Shown here one piece after another: positions 1 through 9,381 of a stretch of DNA of 32,322 nt (position 1 is the first letter of the stretch; each line of letters opens with the position of its first letter). A model generated the notes under the pieces. It was not told where the DNA came from. It ran no database searches and worked only from the letters and a program-made list of their open reading frames with translations. The position numbers were made by a program, and so were the translations under genes. This DNA comes from Pelagibius marinus (GTDB lineage: Bacteria > Pseudomonadota > Alphaproteobacteria > Kiloniellales > Kiloniellaceae), in contig NZ_JACSDK010000024.1 of the NCBI RefSeq assembly GCF_014925385.1, forward strand, positions 1 to 32,322, read 5' to 3'.

Positions 1-60
1 GCCAAGGTGAAGAACCCGGCGGCGGCCACGGCGTTCATCGAGCGGCTGGGCGGCAAGTAA
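1..60 (+). CDS. C-terminal end of an unidentified protein (partial)
   Basis: Frame 1 is open from the first base and ends at TAA (58-60). It encodes 19 residues, AKVKNPAAATAFIERLGGK, and the start lies outside the window. The composition (Ala, Lys, a short amphipathic end) looks like a real alphaproteobacterial C-terminus, but it is too short to assign to a family. Only 13 bases separate the stop from the 90-bp direct repeat, so the gene marks the outer edge of that repeat. Confidence 0.45.
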   Translation, partial: AKVKNPAAATAFIERLGGK

Positions 61-73
61 GTCTCAGGAAAGA

Positions 74-163
74 ATGGTGCCCAGGGGCGGATCGCATAAA
101 TTTCGTAGAATCATATACTTATAGATCTGCAGGGTTTGAAAACGCCTACAGCACATCAATATC
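74..163. repeat. 90-bp direct repeat, left copy
   Basis: This segment matches 32233-32322 in the same orientation at about 76 of 90 positions by hand alignment. Both copies open with ATGGTGCCCAGGGGCGGA and close with TACAGCACATCAATATC; most mismatches lie in an A+T-rich middle. On the minus strand the opening reads like the last bases of a tRNA ending in GGGCACCA, but no tRNA body follows. It could be an attachment-site remnant or a dispersed repeat. Confidence 0.75.
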
Positions 164-388
164 TTAACCTCGCTTGTGTTGTACCGATCCCCAGGGCATT
201 CGAGCGCCCCGCCTGGCCCGTCTTGCCAGCCTCCCAGCACCTGTCCCGAGTAGACCGGCTTAAGCGGGGGCGCCCTCGGTGCCGCGGCGCTCGTGCCTCG
301 CCGCCGCTCCTACGGGGGCGCCTTCGAGCCCCGCTAGCGCCGGCCGCCGCATCCCGCCGGGCAAGGCCGTTACCAGGTGCCTGCCGCG

Positions 389-502
389 GAGGCGATCTAC
401 ACAGATTGCGACTTCCTGATCCCGGCGGCGCTCGAGAACGTCATCACTGTCGCTCGGCACCTGGCGGGAGACGGGTTACGTGCTCGCGGTTTCCTCGCTT
501 GA
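389..502 (+). pseudogene. Possible fragment of a Glu/Leu/Phe/Val dehydrogenase
   Basis: The plus-strand reading starting at 389 gives EAIYTDCDFLIPAALENVIT, then runs on to a TGA at 500-502. The string D-C-D-x-L-I-P-A-A-L-E-N is characteristic of the NAD-binding part of glutamate-dehydrogenase-family enzymes. Nothing before or after it continues the family: the expected GAN-P-T motif is missing and the downstream residues diverge. I read it as a decayed gene piece of about 20 recognisable residues. The family match is from memory of the motif, so chance similarity is possible. Confidence 0.3.
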
Positions 503-669
503 GGCTCGTCCGACGCCTGCCGACCGAGCTTGTCGCGCCGTCCTTCAGCTGCAGGCGTCCGGCAACCCTTCACCGGAGCGCCCGATTGGAGATTGCTGGA
601 GGATGTCCGCTGAGCGGGAAGCGCTGCCGTTGTCCAAGAAGGCGTGAATGTCAGATTTTGCCTGCACGA

Positions 670-951
670 TCAATAGTTCCAGCGAGCCGCGGGCGCTTCA
701 CGAGCAATTCTGGCGACTTCATCCAACGCAAATACCCACGTGTTGAGGTCGGACGCAGAATAGGCAATTCGTACGCCAGAGGGTGCGATTCCTGTGCCAA
801 CTGCAATAGCAGTTCCGGGCGCGACCGCAATTCCCAGCTTGACGCAGGCTCGCCCCGCCCGCAGGGCTTTCAGGAGCATGGCGAAGCCGACGGGAACATT
901 GAACGACAGGGTGCCGGTGACGAGCGCCAGGTCTGCCTGGATGGCCGACAT
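670..951 (-). pseudogene. C-terminal fragment of a MocR/GntR-type aminotransferase-fold regulator
   Basis: The minus-strand reading encodes 93 residues. The run KLGIAVAPGTA, then GVRIAYSASDL and the closing FALDEVARIARE resemble the C-terminal small domain of fold-type I PLP aminotransferases as found in MocR-type regulators, with a G-[IV]-A-V-x-P-G motif and an R-[IL] strand followed by a final helix. A complete MocR protein is roughly 450-500 residues, so the HTH domain and nearly all of the PLP domain are missing. No recognisable upstream part is visible beyond 951 on this strand, where the nosR-like promoter begins. I therefore call it a truncated remnant. An independent small protein is less likely. 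Confidence 0.4.
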
Positions 952-1002
952 GGTCCGCTTTATGCGGCATCCAGCGAAACCGGCCAGCGTTTTGTCGGAG
1001 TT

Positions 1003-1016
1003 GCGACCTAGGTCGT
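1003..1016. promoter_or_regulatory. Palindromic operator upstream of the nosR-like gene
   Basis: GCGACCTAGGTCGT contains the perfect 12-bp palindrome CGACCTAGGTCG, centred about 43 bp upstream of the nosR-like start. The same pattern recurs at 6323-6336 and three times at 8108-8155, always upstream of alcohol-oxidation genes. The most likely reader is a regulator of that pathway. The LuxR-type response regulator at 12519 is a candidate, but nothing in the sequence proves it. Confidence 0.5.
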
Positions 1017-1052
1017 ATACTCGGTCCGGCGGACGGCACCTAGACTTGCCGC

Positions 1053-3134
1053 ATGAAGTGGCCCCGCCAAAGCATTGGTCTTTATGCAGGTGCTATCGCG
1101 CTGATCGCTCTGGCGATGCTGCCGCTGCCCGGCGCCGGCGCGCCGCTCGGCAAAGAGCGCCTGGCAGAGCTTGTCCTGCCGCCCTACTCGCTGGGGGAGC
1201 CGGTCAACGACAAGGGGGTCTGGGGCCTGGTCAACTCCGGCGGCACCCCGGCCGGCTATGTCTTCGAGACCGAACCCCTGGCCCCGCTGCCGGGCTTCTC
1301 CGGCGCACCCATCAACGTCCTGGTGATGATCGACCTGGAAGGGCGCTTCCTCGACCTTCGCCTCATCCACCACAACGAGCCGATCTTCGTCTCCGGGCTC
1401 GGCGAGGCGCCCTTCCACAGATTCTTTGAGCAGTACCGGGGCCACTCGATCAACTCAACCCTGGTGGTCGGCGTGCCCTACGGGCATGCCGACACCGCCT
1501 CCTCCCTCGTCTACCTGGACGGCGTGACCAAGGCCACCGCCAGCGTGCGGATCGCTCATGAGAGCGTCCTCGCCGCTACCCTGGCGGTGGTGCGCGAGAA
1601 GATGCAGGGTGTGATCAGCGGCCCGCCCAGCGCCCCCAATCCGAACCACGACGAAGCGCTCAACTGGCAGGACCTCGTCGATCAGGGGCTGGCGAGACAT
1701 CGCCGCGTGAGCAATGCCGAGGTCCAAAAGGCCTTTGCCGGCACTCTCTGGGAAGGCGACGACCCGGAAGCGCTGGAAGACCCCGAAGGTGCCTACCTGG
1801 ACCTCTGGATCGTCGACCTCGGCCCGCCTTCCATCGCCCGAGCCGTGCTCAGCGACGACAGCCTCGCCGAACTGGCGGCGTTCCGCGCGGTCTCCCCGAA
1901 CGACGAGCCACTGCTGCTGCTCGACGCGGGCCGGCACGGCCTGGTGTCGCCGGACTTCGTGCGCAACACCAGCCCAGACTGGCTGTCCGCGACGCAGGAC
2001 GGCCTGCCGGTTACCCTGCGGGATGCCGATCTCCTGGTGAACCTTAAAGAAGACCTGCCCGATGGCACTGCCATGATCCTGCGCAGCGACCGGCGGCTCG
2101 GCTTCGATCCGACCCGGGAGTGGACCCTGAACGTCCTGGCCGTCCGCAAGCACGGCTCCTTCCAGCCGCAGGTCGGCACAGCGACGCTCTCGGCCCGTCA
2201 CAAGACAGCCGCGCGCTTCTATCTCGGCCCCGGCAGCGCCGAAGTAACCGACCCCTGGCGCCAGGCGCTGCGCAATCGGGCCGGCGACCTGACGCTGCTG
2301 TCCGTCTTCCTCTCCGGCCTGCTGGGGCTCCTGGCCCTGGGCATGAACCGCTTGGCGGCGTTGCACAGCTTTACGCCGGCGCGTCTGGCGATCCTCGCCG
2401 CGGTGACCGGCTTCGTCGGCTGGTGGGGCCAGGGACAGCTCTCCATCGTAACCCTCCTGGCCGTGCTGAGGGCCGCTGTCGACGGGGGCAGCCTCGCCTT
2501 CCTGCTGTTCGATCCCTTCTCCCTGCTCGTCTGGGCCGCCGCGATCCTCGGCCTTTTCCTATGGGGACGCGGTCTGTTTTGCGGCTGGCTCTGCCCCTTC
2601 GGGGCGCTGCAGGAGTTCGCCCACCACATCGGACTGCGTCTCGGCTTGCGGCAGATCGAGCCCCCGGCGCGCTGGGACCGGCGCCTGAAGGCGGTGAAAT
2701 ACGGGCTCCTGGCCGGCCTTGTGGCAGTGGTCTTCGCCACACCGGATAAGATCGAGATCTTCGCCGAGGTGGAGCCCTTCAAGACGGCGATCACCGTCGC
2801 TTTCCGGCGCGAGTGGATCTACGTGCTCTATGCCGCGAGTTGGCTCGCTCTCGGCCTCTTCCTGTTCAAGGGCTTTTGCCGCTACATCTGCCCGCTGGGC
2901 GCGGCGATGGCACTTGCCGGCCTGCTGCGCCGCCGCGACTGGATCGCGCGGCGCGCGGAATGCGGCGCTCCCTGCCAGCTCTGCCGGGTGCGCTGCAAGT
3001 ACGGCGCGATCGCCCCATCTGGCCGGGTCGACTACAGCGAATGCTTCCAGTGCCTGGACTGCATCAGGATCCATGACGACCCGGCGCTCTGCGTGCCGCA
3101 GGTTCTGGCGGAAAGGAGGCGCAGCGCCGCATGA
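1053..3134 (+). CDS. NosR/NirI-like membrane flavin/iron-sulfur electron-transfer protein
   Basis: This 693-residue protein has the NosR/NirI layout. An N-terminal signal/membrane segment is followed by a periplasmic FMN-binding domain, where the DGVTKAT motif puts the candidate flavinylated Thr at about residue 162. A long periplasmic linker leads to several membrane helices (about 415-620). These include the two cytoplasmic CxxxCP motifs, CGWLCP (Cys510) and CRYICP (Cys609). A cysteine-rich ferredoxin-like tail (about 637-683) carries C-x3-C-x2-C-x3-C and CFQCLDC. Family members move electrons between the quinol pool or cytoplasm and periplasmic redox enzymes; NosR itself serves N2O reductase. 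No nosZ, nosD or denitrification gene is in the window. The gene overlaps apbE by 4 bp and shares an operator-like palindrome with the alcohol-oxidation genes, so a role in that pathway is inferred. The ribosome-binding site is weak. Confidence 0.85.
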   Translation: MKWPRQSIGLYAGAIALIALAMLPLPGAGAPLGKERLAELVLPPYSLGEPVNDKGVWGLVNSGGTPAGYVFETEPLAPLPGFSGAPINVLVMIDLEGRFLDLRLIHHNEPIFVSGLGEAPFHRFFEQYRGHSINSTLVVGVPYGHADTASSLVYLDGVTKATASVRIAHESVLAATLAVVREKMQGVISGPPSAPNPNHDEALNWQDLVDQGLARHRRVSNAEVQKAFAGTLWEGDDPEALEDPEGAYLDLWIVDLGPPSIARAVLSDDSLAELAAFRAVSPNDEPLLLLDAGRHGLVSPDFVRNTSPDWLSATQDGLPVTLRDADLLVNLKEDLPDGTAMILRSDRRLGFDPTREWTLNVLAVRKHGSFQPQVGTATLSARHKTAARFYLGPGSAEVTDPWRQALRNRAGDLTLLSVFLSGLLGLLALGMNRLAALHSFTPARLAILAAVTGFVGWWGQGQLSIVTLLAVLRAAVDGGSLAFLLFDPFSLLVWAAAILGLFLWGRGLFCGWLCPFGALQEFAHHIGLRLGLRQIEPPARWDRRLKAVKYGLLAGLVAVVFATPDKIEIFAEVEPFKTAITVAFRREWIYVLYAASWLALGLFLFKGFCRYICPLGAAMALAGLLRRRDWIARRAECGAPCQLCRVRCKYGAIAPSGRVDYSECFQCLDCIRIHDDPALCVPQVLAERRRSAA

Positions 3135-4063
3135 GCAGGACAACCTTCTCCCGCCGCCGCTTCCTCGCCGTCGCCGCGGCAGCCCTGGCCGGCGGCCCCG
3201 CGGCGGCCCAGACCACCACCCGCTGGCAGGGCCGGGCGCTGGGTGCGGAAGCGACGATCACTCTGCGTGGCCCGCAGCGGGAGGCGGTCCGGGCCCTGGC
3301 GGCGGCGAAAGAGACGCTCCGGCAAATGGAGCGCCTCTTCAGCCTCTATGATCCGGGCTCGGCGCTCAGCCATTTGAACGCCACGGGCCGGCTCGAGCGG
3401 CCGGAAGAAGCGTTCCTGGCGCTGCTGCGGCTTGCCGACCGCATCCATCACGCGACCGGCGGTCTCTTCGATCCCAGTGTTCAACCGCTCTGGCGCGCCC
3501 TGGCTCGCAGCCAGGGCCGGCCGGACAGAGCCATGCTGGCACAAGCGGCCGCGCGCGTCGCTTGGCCGGGCGTCGCTTTCGACGAGGCCGAGGTCCGCTT
3601 TCTGCGGCCGGGCATGGCGCTGACGCTCAACGGCATTGCCCAGGGCTTTGCCACCGACCGGGTGGCGGAGGCGCTGAAGGCACAGGGCTTCGCCGCCACG
3701 CTGGTAAACATCGGTGAATTCCGCGCCGGCACGGGAAGCTGGCGCATCGGCCTGGCCGACCCGGCCTTCGGCCTTGTGCGCACGCGCAGCCTCTCCAACG
3801 CCGCCATTGCCACGTCGAGCCTCACAGCCCTGCCGTTCGGCAATGGGGGGCTCGGACACATCCTCAACCCGGCTGAACCCGGCCACCCGCCCCTGTGGTC
3901 GACGGTGAGCGTCGAGGCGGCGACGGCTGCCTATGCCGATGGCTATTCGACCGCCTTGTCTTTCTTCGCCACGGCGGCGGCCCGGTCCCTGCTGCACAGC
4001 CAGCCGGAGCTCCAGGCTATCCTTCTCGTCGACCATGACGGCGTGGTGATCGAGCTCACCTGA
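3131..4063 (+). CDS. apbE: FAD:protein FMN transferase (ApbE family), exported
   Basis: The 310-residue protein begins with SRRRFLAVAAAALAGG, a twin-arginine-type export signal ending near AAAQ. The family motifs follow in order: DPGSALSHLN, ATGGLFDPSV, the LNGIAQGFATDRV stretch, VNIGEFRA (usually VNIGG), and a C-terminal EAATAAYADGYSTALSF that supplies the metal-binding Asp/Thr region. ApbE enzymes use FAD and Mg2+ to attach FMN covalently to a Thr of partner proteins in the periplasm. The start overlaps the upstream stop codon (ATGA), implying translational coupling. The obvious substrate is the FMN domain of that NosR-like partner. Length and motifs are normal for the family. Confidence 0.9.
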   Translation: MSRTTFSRRRFLAVAAAALAGGPAAAQTTTRWQGRALGAEATITLRGPQREAVRALAAAKETLRQMERLFSLYDPGSALSHLNATGRLERPEEAFLALLRLADRIHHATGGLFDPSVQPLWRALARSQGRPDRAMLAQAAARVAWPGVAFDEAEVRFLRPGMALTLNGIAQGFATDRVAEALKAQGFAATLVNIGEFRAGTGSWRIGLADPAFGLVRTRSLSNAAIATSSLTALPFGNGGLGHILNPAEPGHPPLWSTVSVEAATAAYADGYSTALSFFATAAARSLLHSQPELQAILLVDHDGVVIELT

Positions 4064-4073
4064 GTTCCTGCAC

Positions 4074-4130
4074 GCCGCATGGGGGTGGAAAGTCGGGCAG
4101 CTACCTTCCACCCCCCCGTCCCCATGCGGC
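4074..4130. terminator. Bidirectional terminator hairpin between apbE and the DUF779 gene
   Basis: GCCGCATGGGG near 4074 pairs with CCCCATGCGGC ending at 4130, and an inner arm pairs GTGGAA with TTCCAC. The hairpin lies between convergent genes (apbE on plus, DUF779 on minus), where a shared terminator is expected. There is no long U tract. Confidence 0.65.
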
Positions 4131-4193
4131 CTTCTTACAAGGTCAGAACTCTGCGACCGCCCGGGAATCAGGAATTGACGTCAGTGCCGGCGC

Positions 4194-4574
4194 TCACGGC
4201 GCCGTGGAACCGGCCTGGTCTCGAGAGAGCTCGGCGCTTTCCGCATCGGTGAAGACCCGGCTGCGCGTCAGGAAGCGCAGGCCCTTGGGCGCCTCCAGGG
4301 AAAAGCCCGAGCCGCGGCCGGGCACCACGTCGATGATCAGCTGGGTGTGCTGCCAGTACTCGAACTGGGACTCGCTCATGTAGAAGGGGCAGCCGCCGAT
4401 CTCTCCCAGCTTCACGTCGCTGGCGCCGACCCGGAACTCGTCCCGCGGATAGCACATGGGCGCCGAGCCGTCGCAGCAGCCACCGGATTGATGGAACATC
4501 AAAGGCCCGTGCTGGGCCTCCAGCTCACCGATCAGCGCCAAGGCCGCATCGGTTGCAAGCACGCGTTCGACCAT
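4194..4574 (-). CDS. DUF779 family protein, aldehyde-dehydrogenase partner
   Basis: This 126-residue cytoplasmic protein has the conserved DUF779 cysteine motif SGGCCDGSAPMCYP, a later GGCPFYMS cysteine, and a WQHTQLIIDVVPGRGSGFSLE stretch typical of the family. DUF779 genes commonly sit beside NAD-dependent aldehyde dehydrogenases, and here the aldehyde dehydrogenase lies 64 bp upstream on the same strand. The function is not established; the cysteines suggest metal binding or redox protection of the partner, which is inference. A good ribosome-binding site (GGAGG) precedes the ATG. Confidence 0.8.
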   Translation of the reverse strand: MVERVLATDAALALIGELEAQHGPLMFHQSGGCCDGSAPMCYPRDEFRVGASDVKLGEIGGCPFYMSESQFEYWQHTQLIIDVVPGRGSGFSLEAPKGLRFLTRSRVFTDAESAELSRDQAGSTAP

Positions 4575-4638
4575 GGGGGTCCTCCAACACGAAGGGGCGC
4601 GGCCGAAACCGCGCCCGCTCCGCTCCTCAACATCGCGC

Positions 4639-6162
<1,524 letters not shown>

Positions 6163-6305
6163 TGGGATGTCCTCCTTGATTGATGCCGCCCCCCTTTCAG
6201 GCTCGGCTTACCGGGTTTGATTCTTGAGCGCTCTGTCGGAATGACGATGGCGACAATCCGAACGCTGTAACCTGTGGTTATCACGAATGGCCGGGCGCCT
6301 TCTTG

Positions 6306-6336
6306 ATAGACATTCGTCGCTATCGACTTTGGTCGC
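6306..6336. promoter_or_regulatory. Operator-like motif upstream of the aldehyde dehydrogenase
   Basis: TCGACTTTGGTCGC (6323-6336) matches the middle copy of the 8108-8155 array at 12 of 14 positions. A degenerate second copy, ATAGACATTCGTCG, sits exactly 17 bp away (6306-6319), the same phasing as in that array. The site lies about 165 bp upstream of the aldehyde dehydrogenase ATG on the minus strand. Confidence 0.45.
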
Positions 6337-6382
6337 ATAGGCGATACCTTGCGTCCTGCGGCGGTCGTGCGCCCGCCCGGCT

Positions 6383-7282
6383 TCACCACTGGGCCCTTGC
6401 GAAGCTCAGCCCGTAGTCTTCGAAGATCCGGCGCAGACGCCCGTCCTCCGCCAGGGCACGGATGGCATCGTCCACGGCATAAGCCAGCGGGCGGTAGTTG
6501 TGCCGTACAGCAACGCCGAGGGTCCATCGCCCGACAGCAAACCCCGGCAGCGGGGGTTGATGGAGGGCTAGCTTTGGCGTCAGCGCAAACTCCAGCTGCG
6601 AGCGCGCGCCCATTACGGCCTTCACCTCTCCTCCTGCCAGCGCGGCCATGGCCGCCGCCGGTGTTGGGTAGCGCCGGGTATTCTTCAACAACTGACCGTT
6701 GGCGAGTCCCGAAAGGTAGAAATCGGCAATCGAGTCGTTCTCGACCCCGACCGTGTCGAAGCGGAAGTACGCGGGCAGAGGCGCCGCGTCAGGGTAGCTC
6801 TCCCGGCTGTAGGCGATGGCAACGCTCTCGTTGAAGTACTGCCCCGTCAGCACGACCTGTTCTACGCGGCAGGCAAACTCGGAGCTGTAAGGCACGTGGA
6901 GCATCACGTTGCTCACCCGCCCTCCGACAACGGCCCCCTTCCACACGTAGTTGCGCAGGTCGTCTTCAACGGTTTCACCGGCCGCAACGAAGCGAAACCG
7001 GGGTAAGACGCCGAGCGCCGCCGCCACCAGGCGACCGACCTCCACATCAATCCCGCGGGGACGGCCGCCCTCCTCCCAGGAATAGGGCGGAAAGTCCTCG
7101 TAGACGGCGAACTCGATGAATCCGCGTTCACGGATCTGGTCGAGATCCTGACCGACGATGTCGCGGCCGGCGTTCTGCGGCCTTGCCCCGGGCACGTAAC
7201 TCTCGCAGCGGGACCAGGCAGTCCCGCCGGGAGCAAGCGCCATCACAAGGATGATGCAGAGAAAGAATGCCGCCCTGACCAT
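6383..7282 (-). CDS. PQQ-dehydrogenase-associated periplasmic substrate-binding-like protein (MoxJ/XoxJ type)
   Basis: A protein of about 299 residues with an N-terminal signal (MVRAAFFLCIILVMALAPGG) and a family-3 solute-binding fold. VYEDFPPYSWEEGGRPRGID is the first-lobe signature, and an HVPYSSEFACRVEQVVLTG region follows. Proteins of this group (MoxJ, XoxJ, quinoprotein-associated SBPs) accompany PQQ alcohol dehydrogenases and are thought to help activate or mature the enzyme rather than serve ABC import. No ABC permease or ATPase is nearby. The gene directly follows the cytochrome c on the minus strand. ATG at 7282 was chosen; a TTG at 7294, immediately after the cytochrome stop, is the alternative start. 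Confidence 0.8.
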   Translation of the reverse strand: MVRAAFFLCIILVMALAPGGTAWSRCESYVPGARPQNAGRDIVGQDLDQIRERGFIEFAVYEDFPPYSWEEGGRPRGIDVEVGRLVAAALGVLPRFRFVAAGETVEDDLRNYVWKGAVVGGRVSNVMLHVPYSSEFACRVEQVVLTGQYFNESVAIAYSRESYPDAAPLPAYFRFDTVGVENDSIADFYLSGLANGQLLKNTRRYPTPAAAMAALAGGEVKAVMGARSQLEFALTPKLALHQPPLPGFAVGRWTLGVAVRHNYRPLAYAVDDAIRALAEDGRLRRIFEDYGLSFARAQW

Positions 7283-7294
7283 CGGCCCGGCCAA

Positions 7295-8005
7295 CTACTC
7301 CGCGACCGACAGCCCGACGGTCAGCGCTTCGGCCGCCGACTTCCAGCTCTCCACTGATCCATCCAGGACCAGCGCCGCACGGTAGGCCACACTGTCCGCC
7401 AGCGGTGCGCCGGAACCCGTCACCACGTTGGCGGCGATCTCAAGCAGCTCCTGCTTTACAGATTCCGCTGCGGCGGCGTCACCGGGGGCCTCCTGCGACC
7501 ACTCGACAAGCTGGTCGCGGATTTCCTTCAGGCGCGCACTGAAGACGCCCAACGCTCCTTCGTCTGGCCGCGTCTCGATATAGGTGCGGATGGCCCAGCC
7601 GGCCTTTTGCCCCAACAGTTCGCCGAAGGCCGGCATCTTGGTCGTGCCATTCTGCGTATAGCCATGGCGAAACCGCTCCACGAACCACTCGTCGCCATAC
7701 TCTTCCGCTTCGAGATAGCGCAGATCCGGGGCAAGCCCGCCGGAGACGGCGCCCAGGCCATGACAGCGTGCGCAGTTCTGGTTGAAGCCTGAGGCACCGA
7801 TGTCGACGGCCTTCTGCCAGACTTCTTCCCCCATGTTGCGGTAAGGGTTCTCGGTCAGCCACTCCTCACCCACATCCGGCAAGGCATCCGTATTGACGGG
7901 CTGAGGCGCGACGTCACCGTGAGCATAGGCCAAGGTCGCGGCCACCAACGTCGCGAGACCGCAGAACGCGCCCCGGTACCAACCGACGGATGTCAGACCC
8001 AGCAT
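7295..8005 (-). CDS. Periplasmic cytochrome c-550 (PedF-like)
   Basis: This 236-residue protein has a Sec signal ending at LAYAHG. Its single haem-binding motif is NCARCHG, and a plausible Met ligand occurs in TKMPAFGELLG. The expected fold for a PQQ-ADH-associated cytochrome c-550 is followed by an additional helical C-terminal region of about 90 residues. It should accept electrons from the PQQ alcohol dehydrogenase and pass them to the terminal oxidase chain. The ATG at 8005 has a clear AAGGGAGG ribosome-binding site; an upstream extension lacking signal-peptide character was rejected. It is co-transcribed with the MoxJ-like gene and is divergent from the binding protein at 8211. Confidence 0.88.
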   Translation of the reverse strand: MLGLTSVGWYRGAFCGLATLVAATLAYAHGDVAPQPVNTDALPDVGEEWLTENPYRNMGEEVWQKAVDIGASGFNQNCARCHGLGAVSGGLAPDLRYLEAEEYGDEWFVERFRHGYTQNGTTKMPAFGELLGQKAGWAIRTYIETRPDEGALGVFSARLKEIRDQLVEWSQEAPGDAAAAESVKQELLEIAANVVTGSGAPLADSVAYRAALVLDGSVESWKSAAEALTVGLSVAE

Positions 8006-8107
8006 GGCATCCTCCCTTGAGTTCTTGTTCCTGGTCCACGCCACCCGGCGATACTGCCAGGTGACGGCAGCGCCGACTGTGCCTGCAAGGAAAGTGCGCG
8101 AGCCATC

Positions 8108-8155
8108 CCGACCTTGGTCGGATACCGACTTTGGTCGTACACCGACCTTGGTCGG
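8108..8155. promoter_or_regulatory. Three-copy palindromic operator array, 17-bp period
   Basis: Three 14-bp units, CCGACCTTGGTCGG (8108-8121), CCGACTTTGGTCGT (8125-8138) and CCGACCTTGGTCGG (8142-8155), are spaced exactly 17 bp apart. Each is an inverted repeat. The array lies in the divergent promoter region between the cytochrome c gene (minus) and the substrate-binding-protein gene (plus), so it may control both directions. Confidence 0.65.
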
Positions 8156-8210
8156 ATTCCGGACGCCACGGCCCGCAAGTACGATCGCCGCAACTAGGGA
8201 GGAACCGCGA

Positions 8211-9374
8211 ATGCGGACCATGATCTTGTCAGCGATCCTGGCTTTTGCCGCCTCTTCTGCTTCGGCCGAGGTGTCGGTGCGCATCGCCTATCTCGAACAT
8301 CAGGTCAAACACCCGCCGACGCTTTCCAATCTGGACCCCCTGCCCGAAGACCTCGGCCAAGCCGGCGCCGAGTTGGGCCTGGTGGAAAACCAGGCATCCG
8401 GAAGATTTCTCGGCCAGGCCTACACGCTCTCGGTCCGCAGCGTCCCGCCCGACGAAGATTTCCTGGCGGCCGGGCGTGAAGTGCTAAGCGAGACCAGGCT
8501 GCTCGTGGTCAAGGCGCCGGCCGAGGAGCTGTTGGCACTGGCCGACCTGCCGGAAGCCGCCGGCGCGCTGATCTTCAACAGCTCGGCGCAGGACACCCGC
8601 CTGCGCGATGCCGACTGCCGCGCCAACCTGCTGCACAGTATTCCCAGCTACGCCATGCGCGCCGACGCCCTGGCGCAGTTCATGAGCAAGAAGCGCTGGT
8701 CGGTCTGGGCCCTGGTCGTCGGCACGCACCCCGGCGACCTTGCTTTCGCCGAGGCCCTGCGCGCGGCGGCCCGCAAGTTCGGGCTGCGTATCAGCGACGA
8801 AAAGACCTGGGCCTTCGGCGCGGACATGCGCCGCAACGCAGCGCAGGAGGTGCCGCCCTTCACCCAGTCCCTCAAGGCGCATGACGTGCTGGTGGTGGCC
8901 GACGAGATCGGCGATTTCGGCCGCTACCTGCTCTACAACACCTGGCTGCCGCGGCCCGTCGCAGGCTCAGAGGGCGTGGCTCCCATGGCCTGGTCCGGCG
9001 CCGTGGAACAGTGGGGCGCCGCCCAGCTGCAGGGCCGTTTCTATGCCAGGACGGGACGGAAGATGCGGGCCGAGGACTATGCCGCCTGGGCCGCGGTGCG
9101 CAGCATCGGCGAAGCGGTAACCCGCAGCGGCGCGGACGAGCCTGATGCCCTGCGCGACTATATTCTCTCCGATGCCTTCGAGCTCGCCGGCTTCAAGGGG
9201 CGCCCCCTGAGCTACCGGCAATGGAACGGCCAGCTGCGCCAGCCCATTCCCCTCGTCCAACCCCGCGCCCTGGTCGCCCAGGCGCCGCTGGACGGCTTCC
9301 TGCACCAGCACACGGAGCTCGACACGCTCGGCCTCGATGCCCCTGAGTGCAACTGCCGCGCCTTCCTGGAGTAG
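8211..9374 (+). CDS. PQQ-dependent alcohol-oxidation-associated ABC-type substrate-binding protein
   Basis: A 387-residue protein with signal peptide MRTMILSAILAFAASSASA. The body resembles the periplasmic branched-chain-type binding proteins that are specific to PQQ-alcohol-dehydrogenase loci: VRIAYLEHQ, a PEDLGQAGAELG segment, SIPSYAMRADALAQFM and the RSIGEAVTRSG tail. These proteins are found with a PQQ-linked ABC system, but no ATPase or permease is in this window. ATG at 8211 follows a clean GGGAGGA site. The beta-propeller gene starts 7 bp after the stop, indicating an operon. Confidence 0.8.
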   Translation: MRTMILSAILAFAASSASAEVSVRIAYLEHQVKHPPTLSNLDPLPEDLGQAGAELGLVENQASGRFLGQAYTLSVRSVPPDEDFLAAGREVLSETRLLVVKAPAEELLALADLPEAAGALIFNSSAQDTRLRDADCRANLLHSIPSYAMRADALAQFMSKKRWSVWALVVGTHPGDLAFAEALRAAARKFGLRISDEKTWAFGADMRRNAAQEVPPFTQSLKAHDVLVVADEIGDFGRYLLYNTWLPRPVAGSEGVAPMAWSGAVEQWGAAQLQGRFYARTGRKMRAEDYAAWAAVRSIGEAVTRSGADEPDALRDYILSDAFELAGFKGRPLSYRQWNGQLRQPIPLVQPRALVAQAPLDGFLHQHTELDTLGLDAPECNCRAFLE

Positions 9375-9381
9375 CAGGCCC

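Noticed and set aside
74-163. Complete tRNA on the minus strand at the terminal repeat
   Set aside because: Only the last roughly 18 nt look tRNA-like; the T arm 5' strand does not pair and no anticodon arm is seen.
136-1011. Long plus-strand open frame near the left end
   Set aside because: Arg/Pro-rich, no family features, starts inside the 90-bp repeat and covers gene fragments read on other frames.
8004-8210. N-terminal extension of the binding protein at 8211
   Set aside because: It crosses the operator array and lacks signal character; ATG 8211 has a signal peptide and good ribosome-binding site.
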